A DNA stretch of 33,798 nt from Mycobacterium sp. IS-836 (GCF_001954275.1 NZ_MBEU01000090.1:1-33798); one strand, 5' to 3'. Shown: positions 16,423 to 24,294, counted from the first letter of the stretch. The notes: generated from the sequence alone by a model not told the origin. Numbers and translations: made by a program.

Positions 16423-17187
16423 CTAGAGCTGATTTTCGGGGCCGATGACCGCCCACACCGTCTTGCCGGTCGCGGTGGGCGTGCTGCCCCACGCGCGCGA
16501 CAACGCGTCGACGATGGCCAGGCCCGACACGTCGATTCCCTGGTCCGGCGACGGCAGCCGCAGGGCTGGCGTGGTGCTGTCGTCGGACACCGCGATGGTT
16601 GCCGTCGCGCCGTCGGTCTCGATCCGCATCAGCGGGACGCTGCCGGTGTGTTCCAGCACGTTCTCGACGAACACGTTGACAACCACCAACGCGACCGGGA
16701 TGAGCTTGGATTGTGACCACGCGGTGAGCCACTCCCGAACCAGCCGGCGCGATTCGCGCAGGCTGGTCAGGTTCGCTGGCAGCTCGGCATCGGCGCGCCG
16801 GAGCGGGAGACGGGTGAGCCGATCGAGCGCTTTCATTGCCGCCTTCTCGGTCGAGTACACCGGCATGAAGGACGCAACCCCGCTGCGGGTGACCGCCTCG
16901 CGGGTCGCGCGATGCGCGCACACCAGCACGACGGGGACCTCGGGCTGGGCCTCGAGCTGCCAGCGCGCGCCGATGAATGCCGACAGGGCCGATTCCTCGG
17001 GCACCCGAAGTGCGGTGATGTCGACGACGACGGCGGAAGGCTTGTCGAGCGTGGCCTTCGTAATGCTGTCGCGCAGCGGCGCGGAGTTGCCGGCGTCGAG
17101 TACTCCCTCGACGGTCAGCACCGCCACCGACTTTTCTGCCCGCGCCGCAACCGTCAGCGAGTTCGGAGACTCAGCTTCCGCACTCAC
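16423..17187 (-). CDS. STAS-HATPase fusion, anti-sigma-factor-type regulator (Rv0941c type)
   Basis: A 254-residue cytoplasmic regulator joining the two parts of a partner-switching module. Residues about 14-115 are a STAS (anti-sigma antagonist) domain, with Ser66 in VPEESALSAF at the usual phosphorylated-serine position. Residues about 140-250 are an RsbW/SpoIIAB-like GHKL ATPase domain: N-box VVVNVFVENVLEH (Asn171, Asn176, His180), a degenerate G1 box DDST (202-205) without the usual DxG, and a GIDVSGLAIVDALS segment. GTG 17187 was chosen because AAGGGG lies 8 nt upstream; GTG 17196 is an alternative. The missing DxG glycine may mean weak or no ATP turnover. The sigma factor it acts on is not in this window. 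Confidence 0.82.
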   Translation of the reverse strand: MSAEAESPNSLTVAARAEKSVAVLTVEGVLDAGNSAPLRDSITKATLDKPSAVVVDITALRVPEESALSAFIGARWQLEAQPEVPVVLVCAHRATREAVTRSGVASFMPVYSTEKAAMKALDRLTRLPLRRADAELPANLTSLRESRRLVREWLTAWSQSKLIPVALVVVNVFVENVLEHTGSVPLMRIETDGATATIAVSDDSTTPALRLPSPDQGIDVSGLAIVDALSRAWGSTPTATGKTVWAVIGPENQL

Positions 17188-17538
17188 CGCACCCACCCCT
17201 TTCGACGCCCGGGTCTATTTTCACCGACTGTGATCCGTGAGCAAGTCAGGTGCGAACGGGTGTGTCCCGATCGAGCTCGGGTTCCCTGCGCTCTTGGCGT
17301 GGTGGGCAAACGACCGGCCCAGGACCAGGCAGCGGGGCGCACGCGAGTGGGATCCGCCCCCCGACCCCACCCGTGCGAAGCATCGCCTGCCACCACGCCA
17401 AACATTCTCTTTGTCCCGCCGCCTGCCGCAGCACAGTCCCCGCGGAGCCGCCTATCGAGGCGGCCGACCCCCCGTTTGAGTCAGTTCAGACTTTGCGGTT
17501 TACCCATGCGTAAAAGCTTGTAAACCCCACGATCGCAG
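17188..17538. other. Intergenic region with small inverted repeats
   Basis: 351 bp between two minus-strand genes. It holds a perfect hairpin at 17447-17464 (GCCGCCT-ATCG-AGGCGGC) and a GGTTTAC (17497-17503) / GTAAACC (17520-17526) inverted repeat just past the flavoprotein stop. A plus-strand frame at 17250-17513 (87 codons) occupies the position of the M. tuberculosis hypothetical gene Rv0942, but its composition is low-complexity Pro/Ser/Arg and I see no start signal. I do not call it a gene. Confidence 0.4.
17447..17464 (-). terminator. Hairpin, possible terminator after the flavoprotein operon
   Basis: A seven-base-pair G+C-rich stem with an ATCG tetraloop lies 75 bp past the stop of the flavoprotein gene, in the direction of its transcription. 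There is no U-tract after it, which is common for mycobacterial terminators, so this call is tentative. Confidence 0.35.
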
Positions 17539-18780
17539 CTAGTGCGGGTACGGCGGAGCGCCCACCCCGGCGACCGAGTGAGTGCCCCACGGTGTCCGTT
17601 CCACGATGCGCGCGGCCGCGCTGCGCTCGCCCACCGTCACCGTCACGCTGCGCGCCTTGAGGGCCTCGACCGGCAACGATTCCGCCGAAGAACTGAAAAC
17701 CGTCCCCTGCCAGTGGTAATGGCCGTCGATCGGGTCCAGGTGGCCGGTCAGGCGGACGCGGACCGGATGGCTGGTGCCGGCGATCGTCAGCGTCGCCGCG
17801 CCGTCGTAGGTCTCGTCGTCGCCGGCGCCCGACGACAGGTCGAACGCCGACACCACCGGGAAAGGTGGCGCGGGTGCGAGATGGACGCGCTCGTTGAACA
17901 CCTGCTGGCTGCTGCGAAGCACTTCGATGCGGGTGCTGGCGGAGTGCTTCATGAGTCGTACGCACTCGGCGACGTAGCGCGCCTGCGCGGCGGCATCGGG
18001 GCCGGCGACGAAGAAGTAGTTCGGGAAGCCGTGAACGGCGACGCCCTGGAAGGGCTCCATGCCGTCGTGCCACGCCTGCCGGATGGTCAACCCGCCGGTG
18101 CCGACCAGCGCCGTAATGGTGTCCCGATCGGGGACCGCGAAACCGGTGCCGTAGATGATGGCGTCGGCGCGGTGTTCGGCGCCGTCGCTGGTCCGGATGC
18201 CCGACGGGGTGATCGCGCCGACCGCCGATTTCACCAGCGCGGGCCTGGCACGGCGGCGTAGCCACCGCTTGACTCGCGTTGTCGGCCACGGCATCCCGTC
18301 GACCATCCGGCGCGGCGGGTATGCGAAAACGGTGACCGAGGCTGCCGTTGCGATCAACTCCCCGATGCGATGACCCGCGGTGGCGTCGGTGCCGACGATC
18401 GCGATGCGTTTGCCGCGGGGATCGAACCCGGAATCCCATTGCGCCACATGAAAAGACGTTCCCCGGAACTCGTCGCGACCGGCGAGCTCGGGTATCCACG
18501 GGACGTATCCCGGTTCGTGGGCCGCGATGACGATGCCGCCGTGGAAGATCTCGCCGCAGGTCGTTCGCAACTCCCAGGTGTGGGTGTCGTCGTCGAACAC
18601 TGAACCCACGACCTCGCGACCGGAAAGCAGCAGCCCGTCCAGGGGTGCCGGCCAGTCATGCGGTGTGTCCGGTGCGCAGTCCAGCATCACGATGTCCGTG
18701 ATTCCCGCCGCTAGCAATTCCGTTGCGGCGCACCGGCCGCGAACTCCGGCGCCGACGATGACGACGCGCGTTCGGCTCAC
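17539..18780 (-). CDS. BVMO/FMO-like flavoprotein with C-terminal DUF4873-like domain (Rv0943c type)
   Basis: Putative NAD(P)H/FAD monooxygenase, 413 residues from GTG 18780. FAD motif GAGVRG is at 10-15. The Baeyer-Villiger fingerprint FxGxxxHxxxWD is exact at 105-116 (FRGTSFHVAQWD). The second dinucleotide motif is GTDATA at 130-135, where the third position is Asp instead of Gly. The stretch between the FAD motif and the fingerprint is about 50 residues shorter than in typical BVMOs and lacks the GGTWYWNRYPG region, so FAD binding may be unusual. Residues from about 318 form a separate beta-rich domain (YDGAATLTIAG to VGAPPY) resembling DUF4873. The GTG overlaps the upstream diiron oxygenase stop by GTGA (18777-18780), so the two are co-translated and probably work together. 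Confidence 0.82.
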   Translation of the reverse strand: MSRTRVVIVGAGVRGRCAATELLAAGITDIVMLDCAPDTPHDWPAPLDGLLLSGREVVGSVFDDDTHTWELRTTCGEIFHGGIVIAAHEPGYVPWIPELAGRDEFRGTSFHVAQWDSGFDPRGKRIAIVGTDATAGHRIGELIATAASVTVFAYPPRRMVDGMPWPTTRVKRWLRRRARPALVKSAVGAITPSGIRTSDGAEHRADAIIYGTGFAVPDRDTITALVGTGGLTIRQAWHDGMEPFQGVAVHGFPNYFFVAGPDAAAQARYVAECVRLMKHSASTRIEVLRSSQQVFNERVHLAPAPPFPVVSAFDLSSGAGDDETYDGAATLTIAGTSHPVRVRLTGHLDPIDGHYHWQGTVFSSSAESLPVEALKARSVTVTVGERSAAARIVERTPWGTHSVAGVGAPPYPH

Positions 18781-19682
18781 AGAAACCTGGTGCGCTTCCA
18801 GGCGCGGCGCGCGATCGGTCCCATCAGGCCGACCTCGGTCAAAAACGCCGCGAGCGGAGCGAACCCGGCGACCTGCATTTCGTAGCGGTGCGGGCTGCTG
18901 CGTGCGGTCGCGCGCGCCCGCTTGGCGTCTAGGCCCGCCCGCGCATACGGAACCGGATTGCTGAACAGGTAACGGAAGAAGTAACCACCGAGCCCGTTGA
19001 TGTTGGCCATGAACCACTTGTTGATCCGGGGCATCTCCTGCACCCGTTTGCGTGCGCCGTCACGCGCGAACTGGATATGCCGCGCCTCTTCGGTGACGTG
19101 AATTCGCATGAGCCGCTGGATGATTGGCTGCAGCTCCGGGTCGTCCATCATCTGCCGCTGCAGCGAGTCGAAGATTTCCTCCCCGATCAGCGCGGCGACC
19201 CACAGCATCGAGCCGCGCTGGAACGCCAGCGGCAATGCGTTGATGACGATCCGGTGCACCCATCGCGGGCGTACCGGTTTGGCGCCGATGCGTTCGATGG
19301 CCTTGCCGAACATGACCATGTGGCGGGTCTCGTCGCCCAGCTCGGTCAGCTTGTAGTGCGTGGACCGGCTGGTCGGGTCCTCGTGCAGGATGGTGCGCAG
19401 CAGCGCCTGGTTGAGCATGTTCTCGAACCAGATCCCGGCCGACAGCGTGTTGACCAGTTCCTGGCGGGACAGCTCGATTTGTTGTTCGCGGGTCATCTCG
19501 TCCCACATCGGCGTGCCGTACAGCGACACCAGCCGGGGCGGCAGATAGAACTTGTCCGGGTCCAGCGGGGCGTCCCAGTCGATGTCGACGACGGGCTCGT
19601 AGGACTTTTTGATGGAGCCCTTCAGCAGACGATCGGAGAACTCTTCACGACTTGGCCCGGCCGGCTTCACCGCTGAGGTCAT
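18777..19682 (-). CDS. AurF-like diiron oxygenase
   Basis: Ferritin-like diiron protein of the p-aminobenzoate N-oxygenase (AurF) family, 301 residues. Candidate iron ligands are in the expected order: Glu87 (WFENML), Glu118 and His121 (DETRHMVMFGK), Glu168/Glu169 (LIGEEIFD), His195, and Glu199 with His202 (TEEARHIQFAR). AurF relatives oxidise arylamines to nitro compounds or perform other O2-dependent reactions; many mycobacterial members have no known substrate. It is the first gene of a two-gene unit with the BVMO-like protein, which could supply electrons or act on the product. A near-perfect palindrome lies 27 bp upstream. M. tuberculosis has no diiron gene at this spot, to my knowledge. 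Confidence 0.87.
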   Translation of the reverse strand: MTSAVKPAGPSREEFSDRLLKGSIKKSYEPVVDIDWDAPLDPDKFYLPPRLVSLYGTPMWDEMTREQQIELSRQELVNTLSAGIWFENMLNQALLRTILHEDPTSRSTHYKLTELGDETRHMVMFGKAIERIGAKPVRPRWVHRIVINALPLAFQRGSMLWVAALIGEEIFDSLQRQMMDDPELQPIIQRLMRIHVTEEARHIQFARDGARKRVQEMPRINKWFMANINGLGGYFFRYLFSNPVPYARAGLDAKRARATARSSPHRYEMQVAGFAPLAAFLTEVGLMGPIARRAWKRTRFL

Positions 19683-19708
19683 GCTGATCCCTTCGTTGGG
19701 GTTTCAGA

Positions 19709-19725
19709 CGGTACCCATGGTACCG
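19709..19725. promoter_or_regulatory. Palindromic operator between diiron oxygenase and cobF
   Basis: CGGTACC-CAT-GGTACCG is a perfect 7+7 inverted repeat with a 3-bp spacer, centred in the divergent gap and about 27 bp before the diiron oxygenase start. A partial extra copy (GGGTAC) follows at 19725-19730. Size and symmetry suit a TetR-type dimer. No regulator gene lies next to it, so the protein is unknown. Confidence 0.55.
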
Positions 19726-19779
19726 GGTACTCGAGGTCTCGACTAGGCCCTTCGGGTTTCGATTCGGTTGACTGGCGTC

Positions 19780-20532
19780 GTGGGTCGGCATCTTCACGTG
19801 ATCGGCATCGGCGCCGGAAACCCGGACTACCTGACCATTCAGGCGATCGAGGCGCTCAACGACACCCAGGTGTTCTTCGCGATGGACAAGGGCGAAGCGA
19901 AAAGCGACCTGGTTGCGCTGCGGCGGCAGATCTGCGCCCGGTTCATCCGCGAGCCGGATTATCGCTTCGTCGAGCTGGCCGATCCGAAACGGTCGACCGA
20001 TACCGACTACCGGGACGCGGTATCCGAATGGCACGCGGCACGCACCCGGATCTGGGCGACGGCCATCCGCACCGAGCTGGGGCCCGACGGTGTAGGGGCC
20101 TTCCTGGCCTGGGGCGATCCGTCGCTGTATGACAGCACGCTGCGCATCCTCGGCGCGGTCGCGGCCGAGGTGGACTTCACCTTCGACGTCATTCCGGGAA
20201 TCACCGCGGTGCAGGCGCTGACGGCCCGGCACCGCATCCCGCTCAACGACGTCGGCGAACCGGTTCTGATCACCACCGGCAGGCAGCTGCGCACCCACGG
20301 TTTGTCCGGCGCGGCGGTGGTGATGCTCGACGCCGAGTGCTCGTTTCTCCAATGCCCGCCTGACACCGCCATCTGGTGGGGCGCCTACCTCGGCACAGGG
20401 GACGAACTGCTGATCGCCGGCACCGTCGGTGAAGTCGGGGCGCGCATCGCCGAGCTGCGAGCCGAAGCCCGGGCGCGGCACGGCTGGATCATGGACACCT
20501 ATTTGCTGCGGGCCTCCGGCTGGCAGACTTGA
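19780..20532 (+). CDS. cobF: Precorrin-6A synthase (deacetylating), CobF
   Basis: SAM-dependent methyltransferase of the aerobic cobalamin pathway. It methylates C-1 of precorrin-5 and releases acetate. The protein (250 residues from GTG 19780) has the tetrapyrrole methylase glycine loop VIGIGAGNPDYLTIQAI near the N terminus, FFAMDKGE, the FLAWGDPSLYDST segment and VIPGITAVQALTARHRIPLN, all in family order. A TTG at 19768 is an alternative start. No other cob gene is present, so the gene stands apart from the main pathway cluster. M. tuberculosis has lost cobF; its presence here points to a non-tuberculosis mycobacterium. It is followed after 3 bp by the Fpg-like gene. Confidence 0.92.
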   Translation: MGRHLHVIGIGAGNPDYLTIQAIEALNDTQVFFAMDKGEAKSDLVALRRQICARFIREPDYRFVELADPKRSTDTDYRDAVSEWHAARTRIWATAIRTELGPDGVGAFLAWGDPSLYDSTLRILGAVAAEVDFTFDVIPGITAVQALTARHRIPLNDVGEPVLITTGRQLRTHGLSGAAVVMLDAECSFLQCPPDTAIWWGAYLGTGDELLIAGTVGEVGARIAELRAEARARHGWIMDTYLLRASGWQT

Positions 20533-20535
20533 CGC

Positions 20536-21399
20536 GTGCCCGAACTTCCCGAGGTCGAAGCGCTGGCCGACCATCTGCGCCGCCATGCCGTCGGTTTGAC
20601 GGTGGGCCGCGTCGATGTCGCGGCGTTGTCGGTGCTGAAAACCTTTGACCCGCCGACTTCCGCGCTGCACGGCCGGGCCGTTGCCGGGGCCGGGCGGTGG
20701 GGCAAGTACTTGGGCCTGCAGGTCGACGAGTTGTTCTTGATCACCCATCTGTCGCGCGCGGGGTGGCTGCGATGGTCCGACAAACTGGCCGCGGCGCCCC
20801 TACGGCCAGGCAAAGGGCCGATCGCGCTGCGGGTGCACCTCGGCGACCCCGGTAGCGCACCGGGATTCGACCTCACCGAGGCCGGGACCCAGAAGCGGCT
20901 GGCGGTGTGGCTCGTCGACGACCCGCGGCAGGTGCCGGGCATCGCCGCGCTCGGCCCCGACGCGCTGGAGCTGGGCACCGAGGACCTCGCCGGGTTGTTG
21001 GCCGGCAACACCGGCCGGATCAAAACCGTCATCACCGACCAGAAGGTGATCGCCGGTATCGGCAACGCCTACAGCGACGAAATCCTGCATGTCGCCAAGA
21101 TCTCGCCGTTCGCCACGGCCGGGAAGCTCACGAGCGAGCAGCTCACCGCATTGCACGACGCGATGGTGTCGGTGTTGACCGACGCGGTGGCCCGGTCCGT
21201 CGGCCAGGGGGCGGCCACGCTTAAAGGGGAGAAGCGCTCCGGATTGCGGGTGCACGCGCGAACGGGGTTGCCGTGTCCGGTGTGCGGCGACACCGTGCGC
21301 GAAGTGTCGTTCGCGGACAAGTCTTTTCAGTACTGCCCGACCTGCCAGACGGGCGGCAAGGTGCTGGCGGACCGGCGCTTGTCACGGCTGCTCAAGTAG
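20536..21399 (+). CDS. Fpg/Nei-family DNA glycosylase, full length
   Basis: Formamidopyrimidine/endonuclease VIII-type base-excision glycosylase, 287 residues from GTG 20536. After Met removal the N terminus is PELPEVE, with the catalytic proline and Glu; the helix-two-turn-helix segment is VIAGIGNAYSDEIL, and the C-terminal zinc finger is CPVC...CPTC. All parts needed for activity are present. At the same position M. tuberculosis has a much shorter gene, Rv0944 (158 residues as I recall), that lacks the N-terminal half. Only 3 bp separate it from cobF, so they share a transcript. The exact lesion specificity cannot be read. Confidence 0.92.
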   Translation: MPELPEVEALADHLRRHAVGLTVGRVDVAALSVLKTFDPPTSALHGRAVAGAGRWGKYLGLQVDELFLITHLSRAGWLRWSDKLAAAPLRPGKGPIALRVHLGDPGSAPGFDLTEAGTQKRLAVWLVDDPRQVPGIAALGPDALELGTEDLAGLLAGNTGRIKTVITDQKVIAGIGNAYSDEILHVAKISPFATAGKLTSEQLTALHDAMVSVLTDAVARSVGQGAATLKGEKRSGLRVHARTGLPCPVCGDTVREVSFADKSFQYCPTCQTGGKVLADRRLSRLLK

Positions 21400-21428
21400 T
21401 CGCCCGACTGCGAGCCGATCCCGCTCGA

Positions 21429-21434
21429 TATGCT
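21429..21434 (+). promoter_or_regulatory. Candidate minus-10 box of a leaderless SDR transcript
   Basis: TATGCT is followed by 6 nt (GCCCGG) and GTG 21441, with no Shine-Dalgarno. This is the same spacing as seen before ligD and the crotonase. Confidence 0.45.
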
Positions 21435-21440
21435 GCCCGG

Positions 21441-22190
21441 GTGACTCGCCAGAAGATTCTCATCACCGGCGCCAGTTCCGGCCTGGGCGCCGGGATGGCG
21501 CGATCCTTCGCGGCCAAGGGTCGTGACCTGGCCCTGTGCGCCCGGCGCACCGACCGGCTTGACGAGCTGAAAGACGAACTGGCCCAACAGTATCCGGGCA
21601 TCAAGATCGCGGTCGCCGCATTGGACGTCAACGACCACGAACAGGTGCCCAAGGTATTCGCCGAACTCAGCGATGAGCTCGGCGGCATCGACCGCATCAT
21701 CGTCAACGCCGGAATCGGCAAGGGCGCCAAGCTCGGGTCGGGCAAGCTGTGGGCGAACAAAGCGACCATCGAGACCAACCTGGTCGCGGCGCTGGTGCAG
21801 ATCGAAACCGCGCTGGAGATGTTCGCCAAGAGCGGATCGGGGCATCTGGTGCTCATCTCCTCGGTGCTGGGCAATAAGGGCGTGCCCGGCGTCAAAGCCG
21901 CCTACTGCGCTAGCAAAGCCGGACTGACCTCGTTGGGCGAATCGCTGCGCGCCGAGTACGCCAAAGGGCCCATCAAGGTGACGGCGATCGAACCCGGCTA
22001 CATCGAATCTGAGATGACGGCCAAGTCGGCCAGCACAATGCTGATGGTGGACAACGAAACTGGCGTCAAGGCACTGGTCGACGCCATCGAGCGCGAGCCG
22101 GGCCGGGCCGTCGTGCCGCGGTGGCCGTGGGCGCCGCTGGTGCAACTCATCCGGGTGCTGCCGCCCCCACTGACCAAGCGATTCGCCTAA
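21441..22190 (+). CDS. Short-chain dehydrogenase/reductase (Rv0945 type)
   Basis: Classical SDR, 249 residues, with cofactor motif TGASSGLG (9-16), NAG (89-91) and catalytic Tyr155/Lys159 (YCASK), plus the serine of LISS just before. The frame extends upstream into the glycosylase gene, but GTG 21441 begins the Rossmann strand directly (TRQKILITG) and has a minus-10-like box 6 nt in front. The C terminus (PRWPWAPLVQLIRVLP) is hydrophobic, as in membrane-associated SDRs of lipid metabolism. The substrate is unknown. It converges on pgi across a strong inverted repeat. Confidence 0.88.
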   Translation: MTRQKILITGASSGLGAGMARSFAAKGRDLALCARRTDRLDELKDELAQQYPGIKIAVAALDVNDHEQVPKVFAELSDELGGIDRIIVNAGIGKGAKLGSGKLWANKATIETNLVAALVQIETALEMFAKSGSGHLVLISSVLGNKGVPGVKAAYCASKAGLTSLGESLRAEYAKGPIKVTAIEPGYIESEMTAKSASTMLMVDNETGVKALVDAIEREPGRAVVPRWPWAPLVQLIRVLPPPLTKRFA

Positions 22191-22197
22191 AGCCCGT

Positions 22198-22253
22198 CGA
22201 GTGTGAATCTGACGACGGTTTCACGGCGTGTCGCGTCGTGAGATTCACACTCG
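22198..22253. terminator. Bidirectional hairpin terminator between SDR and pgi
   Basis: CGAGTGTGAATCT (22198-22210) and AGATTCACACTCG (22241-22253) are a perfect 13-bp inverted repeat. Inside, after one G/G mismatch, ACGAC (22212-22216) pairs with GTCGT (22235-22239), extending the stem to about 18 pairs. It sits exactly between convergent stops. I recall similar GTGTGAATCT-bearing hairpins in other mycobacterial intergenic gaps, so it may be a dispersed element as well as a terminator. Confidence 0.75.
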
Positions 22254-22265
22254 CGCGAACGATTC

Positions 22266-23930
22266 TCAGCTGGTGCGGCCCCGTTCGGTGCGGTAGCGGC
22301 GGACCAGTGCGTCGGTCGAGCTGTCCGACTGCGGCTCAGGGGAGCCATCGCCGGTGATCACCGGGAGCAGCGCCTTGGCCTGCGTCTTGCCCAGCTCCAC
22401 GCCCCATTGGTCGAACGAGTCGATTCCCCAGATCACGCCCTCGGTGAACACCTGATGCTCGTAGAGTGCGATCAGCTGACCGAGCACCGATGGTGTGAGC
22501 CGGTCCGCCAGGATCGAGGTCGACGGCCGGTTGCCGGGCATGACCTTGTGCGGCACGACGTCGGCGGGTGTGCCCTCGGCGGCGATTTCTTCGGCGGTCT
22601 TGCCGAACGCCAGCACCTGGGTCTGGGCGAAGAAGTTGCTCATCAACAGGTCGTGCATGCTGCCGGTGCCTTCGACCGTGGGTAGGTCGTCGAGCGGCTG
22701 GCTGAAGCCGATGAAGTCGGCCGGCACCAGGCGAGTGCCCTGGTGCAGCAGTTGATAGAAGGCGTGCTGGCCATTGGTTCCCGGTTCGCCCCAATAGATT
22801 TCACCGGTGTCGGTGGTGACCGGCGTGCCGTCGGCGCGGGTCGACTTGCCGTTGGATTCCATGGTGAGCTGTTGCAGATAGGCCGCGAAACGCGCCAGGT
22901 CGTTGGAATACGGCAGCACGGCGCGCGATTGCGCGCCCATGAAGTTGGAGTACCACAAACCGATGAGGCCGAGCAGCGCGGGAGCGTTGGACTCCAGCGG
23001 CGCGGTCTTGAAATGCCGGTCAACGATGTGGAATCCGGACAGAAAATCAGCGAAAGCCTGTCGGCCGATGGTGGCCATCAGCGACAGGCCGATCGCCGAA
23101 TCGACCGAATAGCGGCCACCGACCCAGTCCCAGAACCCGAACATGTTGTCGGTGTTGATGCCGAAGTCGTCGACCAAGCGTTTGTTGGTGGAGACGGCCA
23201 CGAAATGCTTTGACACCGCGGCGTCGCCGAGGGCGCCCGTCAGCCAGCGGCGCGCGGCGGTCGCATTGGTCAGCGTCTCCAGGGTGGAGAAGGTCTTGGA
23301 TGCAACGATGAAAAGCGTTGTGGCAGGGTCTAAATCGGCCAATTTCGCGATCAGGTCCGCGGGGTCGACGTTGGACACGAAGCGCGCCGAAATACCGGCG
23401 TCCACGTAGTGGCGCAAGGCCTGATACACCATCACCGGGCCCAGGTCCGAGCCGCCGATGCCGATGTTGACGACCGTCTTGATCCGTTTCCCGGTGGCTC
23501 CGGTCCATTCGCCGCTGCGCAGCCGATCGGTGAAGTCGCCCATCGCATCCAGTACGGAGTGCACGTCCTCGACTACGTTTTGGCCATCCACGACAAGCTC
23601 GGCGTCGCGGGGCAGCCGCAGCGCGGTGTGCAATACCGCGCGATCCTCGGAGGTGTTGATGTGTGCACCGGAAAACATCTGGTCTCGATGCTCCTCGAGG
23701 CGGGCCGCGCGGGCCAGATCGAGGAGCAGCCGCAGCGTTTCCCGGGTGATGCGGTGCTTGCTGTAGTCGATGTAGAGGTCGCCGACCGTGACGGTGAGGT
23801 CGCGGCCGCGATCGGGATCTTCGGCGAAGAACTGGCGAAGGTGGGTTTGTCCGATTTGTTCGTGATGCCTGCGTAGGGCTTCCCACGCCGGGGTGGCGGT
23901 GATGTCGGGGATCGTTCGCAGGGAGGTCAT
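22266..23930 (-). CDS. pgi: Glucose-6-phosphate isomerase
   Basis: Glycolytic/gluconeogenic enzyme interconverting glucose-6-phosphate and fructose-6-phosphate in the cytoplasm. The 554 residues match the usual length. Both PGI signatures are visible: DNMFGFWDWVGGRYSVDSA in the middle and GVELGKTQAKALLPVI near the C terminus. Also present are the phosphate-binding NIGIGGSDLGP and SKTFSTLETLTNA segments and the active-site GEPGTNGQHAFYQLLHQG with its Glu and His. The start ATG 23930 has GGGAGG-like purines just upstream on the opposite reading and fits the conserved N terminus. It lies downstream of chorismate mutase on the same strand with a 52-bp gap. Confidence 0.97.
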   Translation of the reverse strand: MTSLRTIPDITATPAWEALRRHHEQIGQTHLRQFFAEDPDRGRDLTVTVGDLYIDYSKHRITRETLRLLLDLARAARLEEHRDQMFSGAHINTSEDRAVLHTALRLPRDAELVVDGQNVVEDVHSVLDAMGDFTDRLRSGEWTGATGKRIKTVVNIGIGGSDLGPVMVYQALRHYVDAGISARFVSNVDPADLIAKLADLDPATTLFIVASKTFSTLETLTNATAARRWLTGALGDAAVSKHFVAVSTNKRLVDDFGINTDNMFGFWDWVGGRYSVDSAIGLSLMATIGRQAFADFLSGFHIVDRHFKTAPLESNAPALLGLIGLWYSNFMGAQSRAVLPYSNDLARFAAYLQQLTMESNGKSTRADGTPVTTDTGEIYWGEPGTNGQHAFYQLLHQGTRLVPADFIGFSQPLDDLPTVEGTGSMHDLLMSNFFAQTQVLAFGKTAEEIAAEGTPADVVPHKVMPGNRPSTSILADRLTPSVLGQLIALYEHQVFTEGVIWGIDSFDQWGVELGKTQAKALLPVITGDGSPEPQSDSSTDALVRRYRTERGRTS

Positions 23931-23982
23931 GGCTCGACCCTAATGCGGCGTTGGGGCACCAGCCAGGTCCCCGGGCGCGCCG

Positions 23983-24294
23983 CTAGTGGCCGAGCCGGCC
24001 CCTGCCCAGTCGCAGCAACAGCATTGCCAGATCCTTGCCGTCCGGACCGAGCTCGCTGTAGCGCTCGATGACCTTCATCTCGCGGCTGTGCACCAACCGG
24101 GTGCCGCCGGACGCCATCCGCACCTTGCCGATCGCCTGTGATACTTCGGCTCGTCGCTTCACCGCGGCGAGGATCTCGGCGTCCAACCGGTCGATCTCTT
24201 CGCGCAACTCTTCGATGTTCTCGAGTTCTTCCGTTTCCAGCATGTTCATCTCTGCAAACTCCGCATTCTCGTGATGTGGGGGTTCTGGTCTCAT
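23983..24294 (-). CDS. Chorismate mutase, AroQ-delta (intracellular)
   Basis: Cytoplasmic enzyme converting chorismate to prephenate for Phe and Tyr synthesis, 103 residues, all-helical AroQ fold. The first helix is LREEIDRLDAEILAAVKRRAEV (29-50), followed by QAIGKVRMASGGTRLVHSREMKVIERYSELGPDG and the C terminus RLGRGRLGH. It is nearly identical to M. tuberculosis Rv0948c, whose low activity is boosted by complex formation with DAHP synthase through this C-terminal region. ATG 24294 is supported by conservation of the MRPEPPHHENAE N terminus. Its ATG lies in the stop codon of a small upstream frame (ATGA), described separately. Confidence 0.95.
   Translation of the reverse strand: MRPEPPHHENAEFAEMNMLETEELENIEELREEIDRLDAEILAAVKRRAEVSQAIGKVRMASGGTRLVHSREMKVIERYSELGPDGKDLAMLLLRLGRGRLGH

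Noticed and set aside
17250..17513. Plus-strand hypothetical gene equivalent to Rv0942
   Set aside because: Only the position fits. No start signal, domain or convincing composition is seen.
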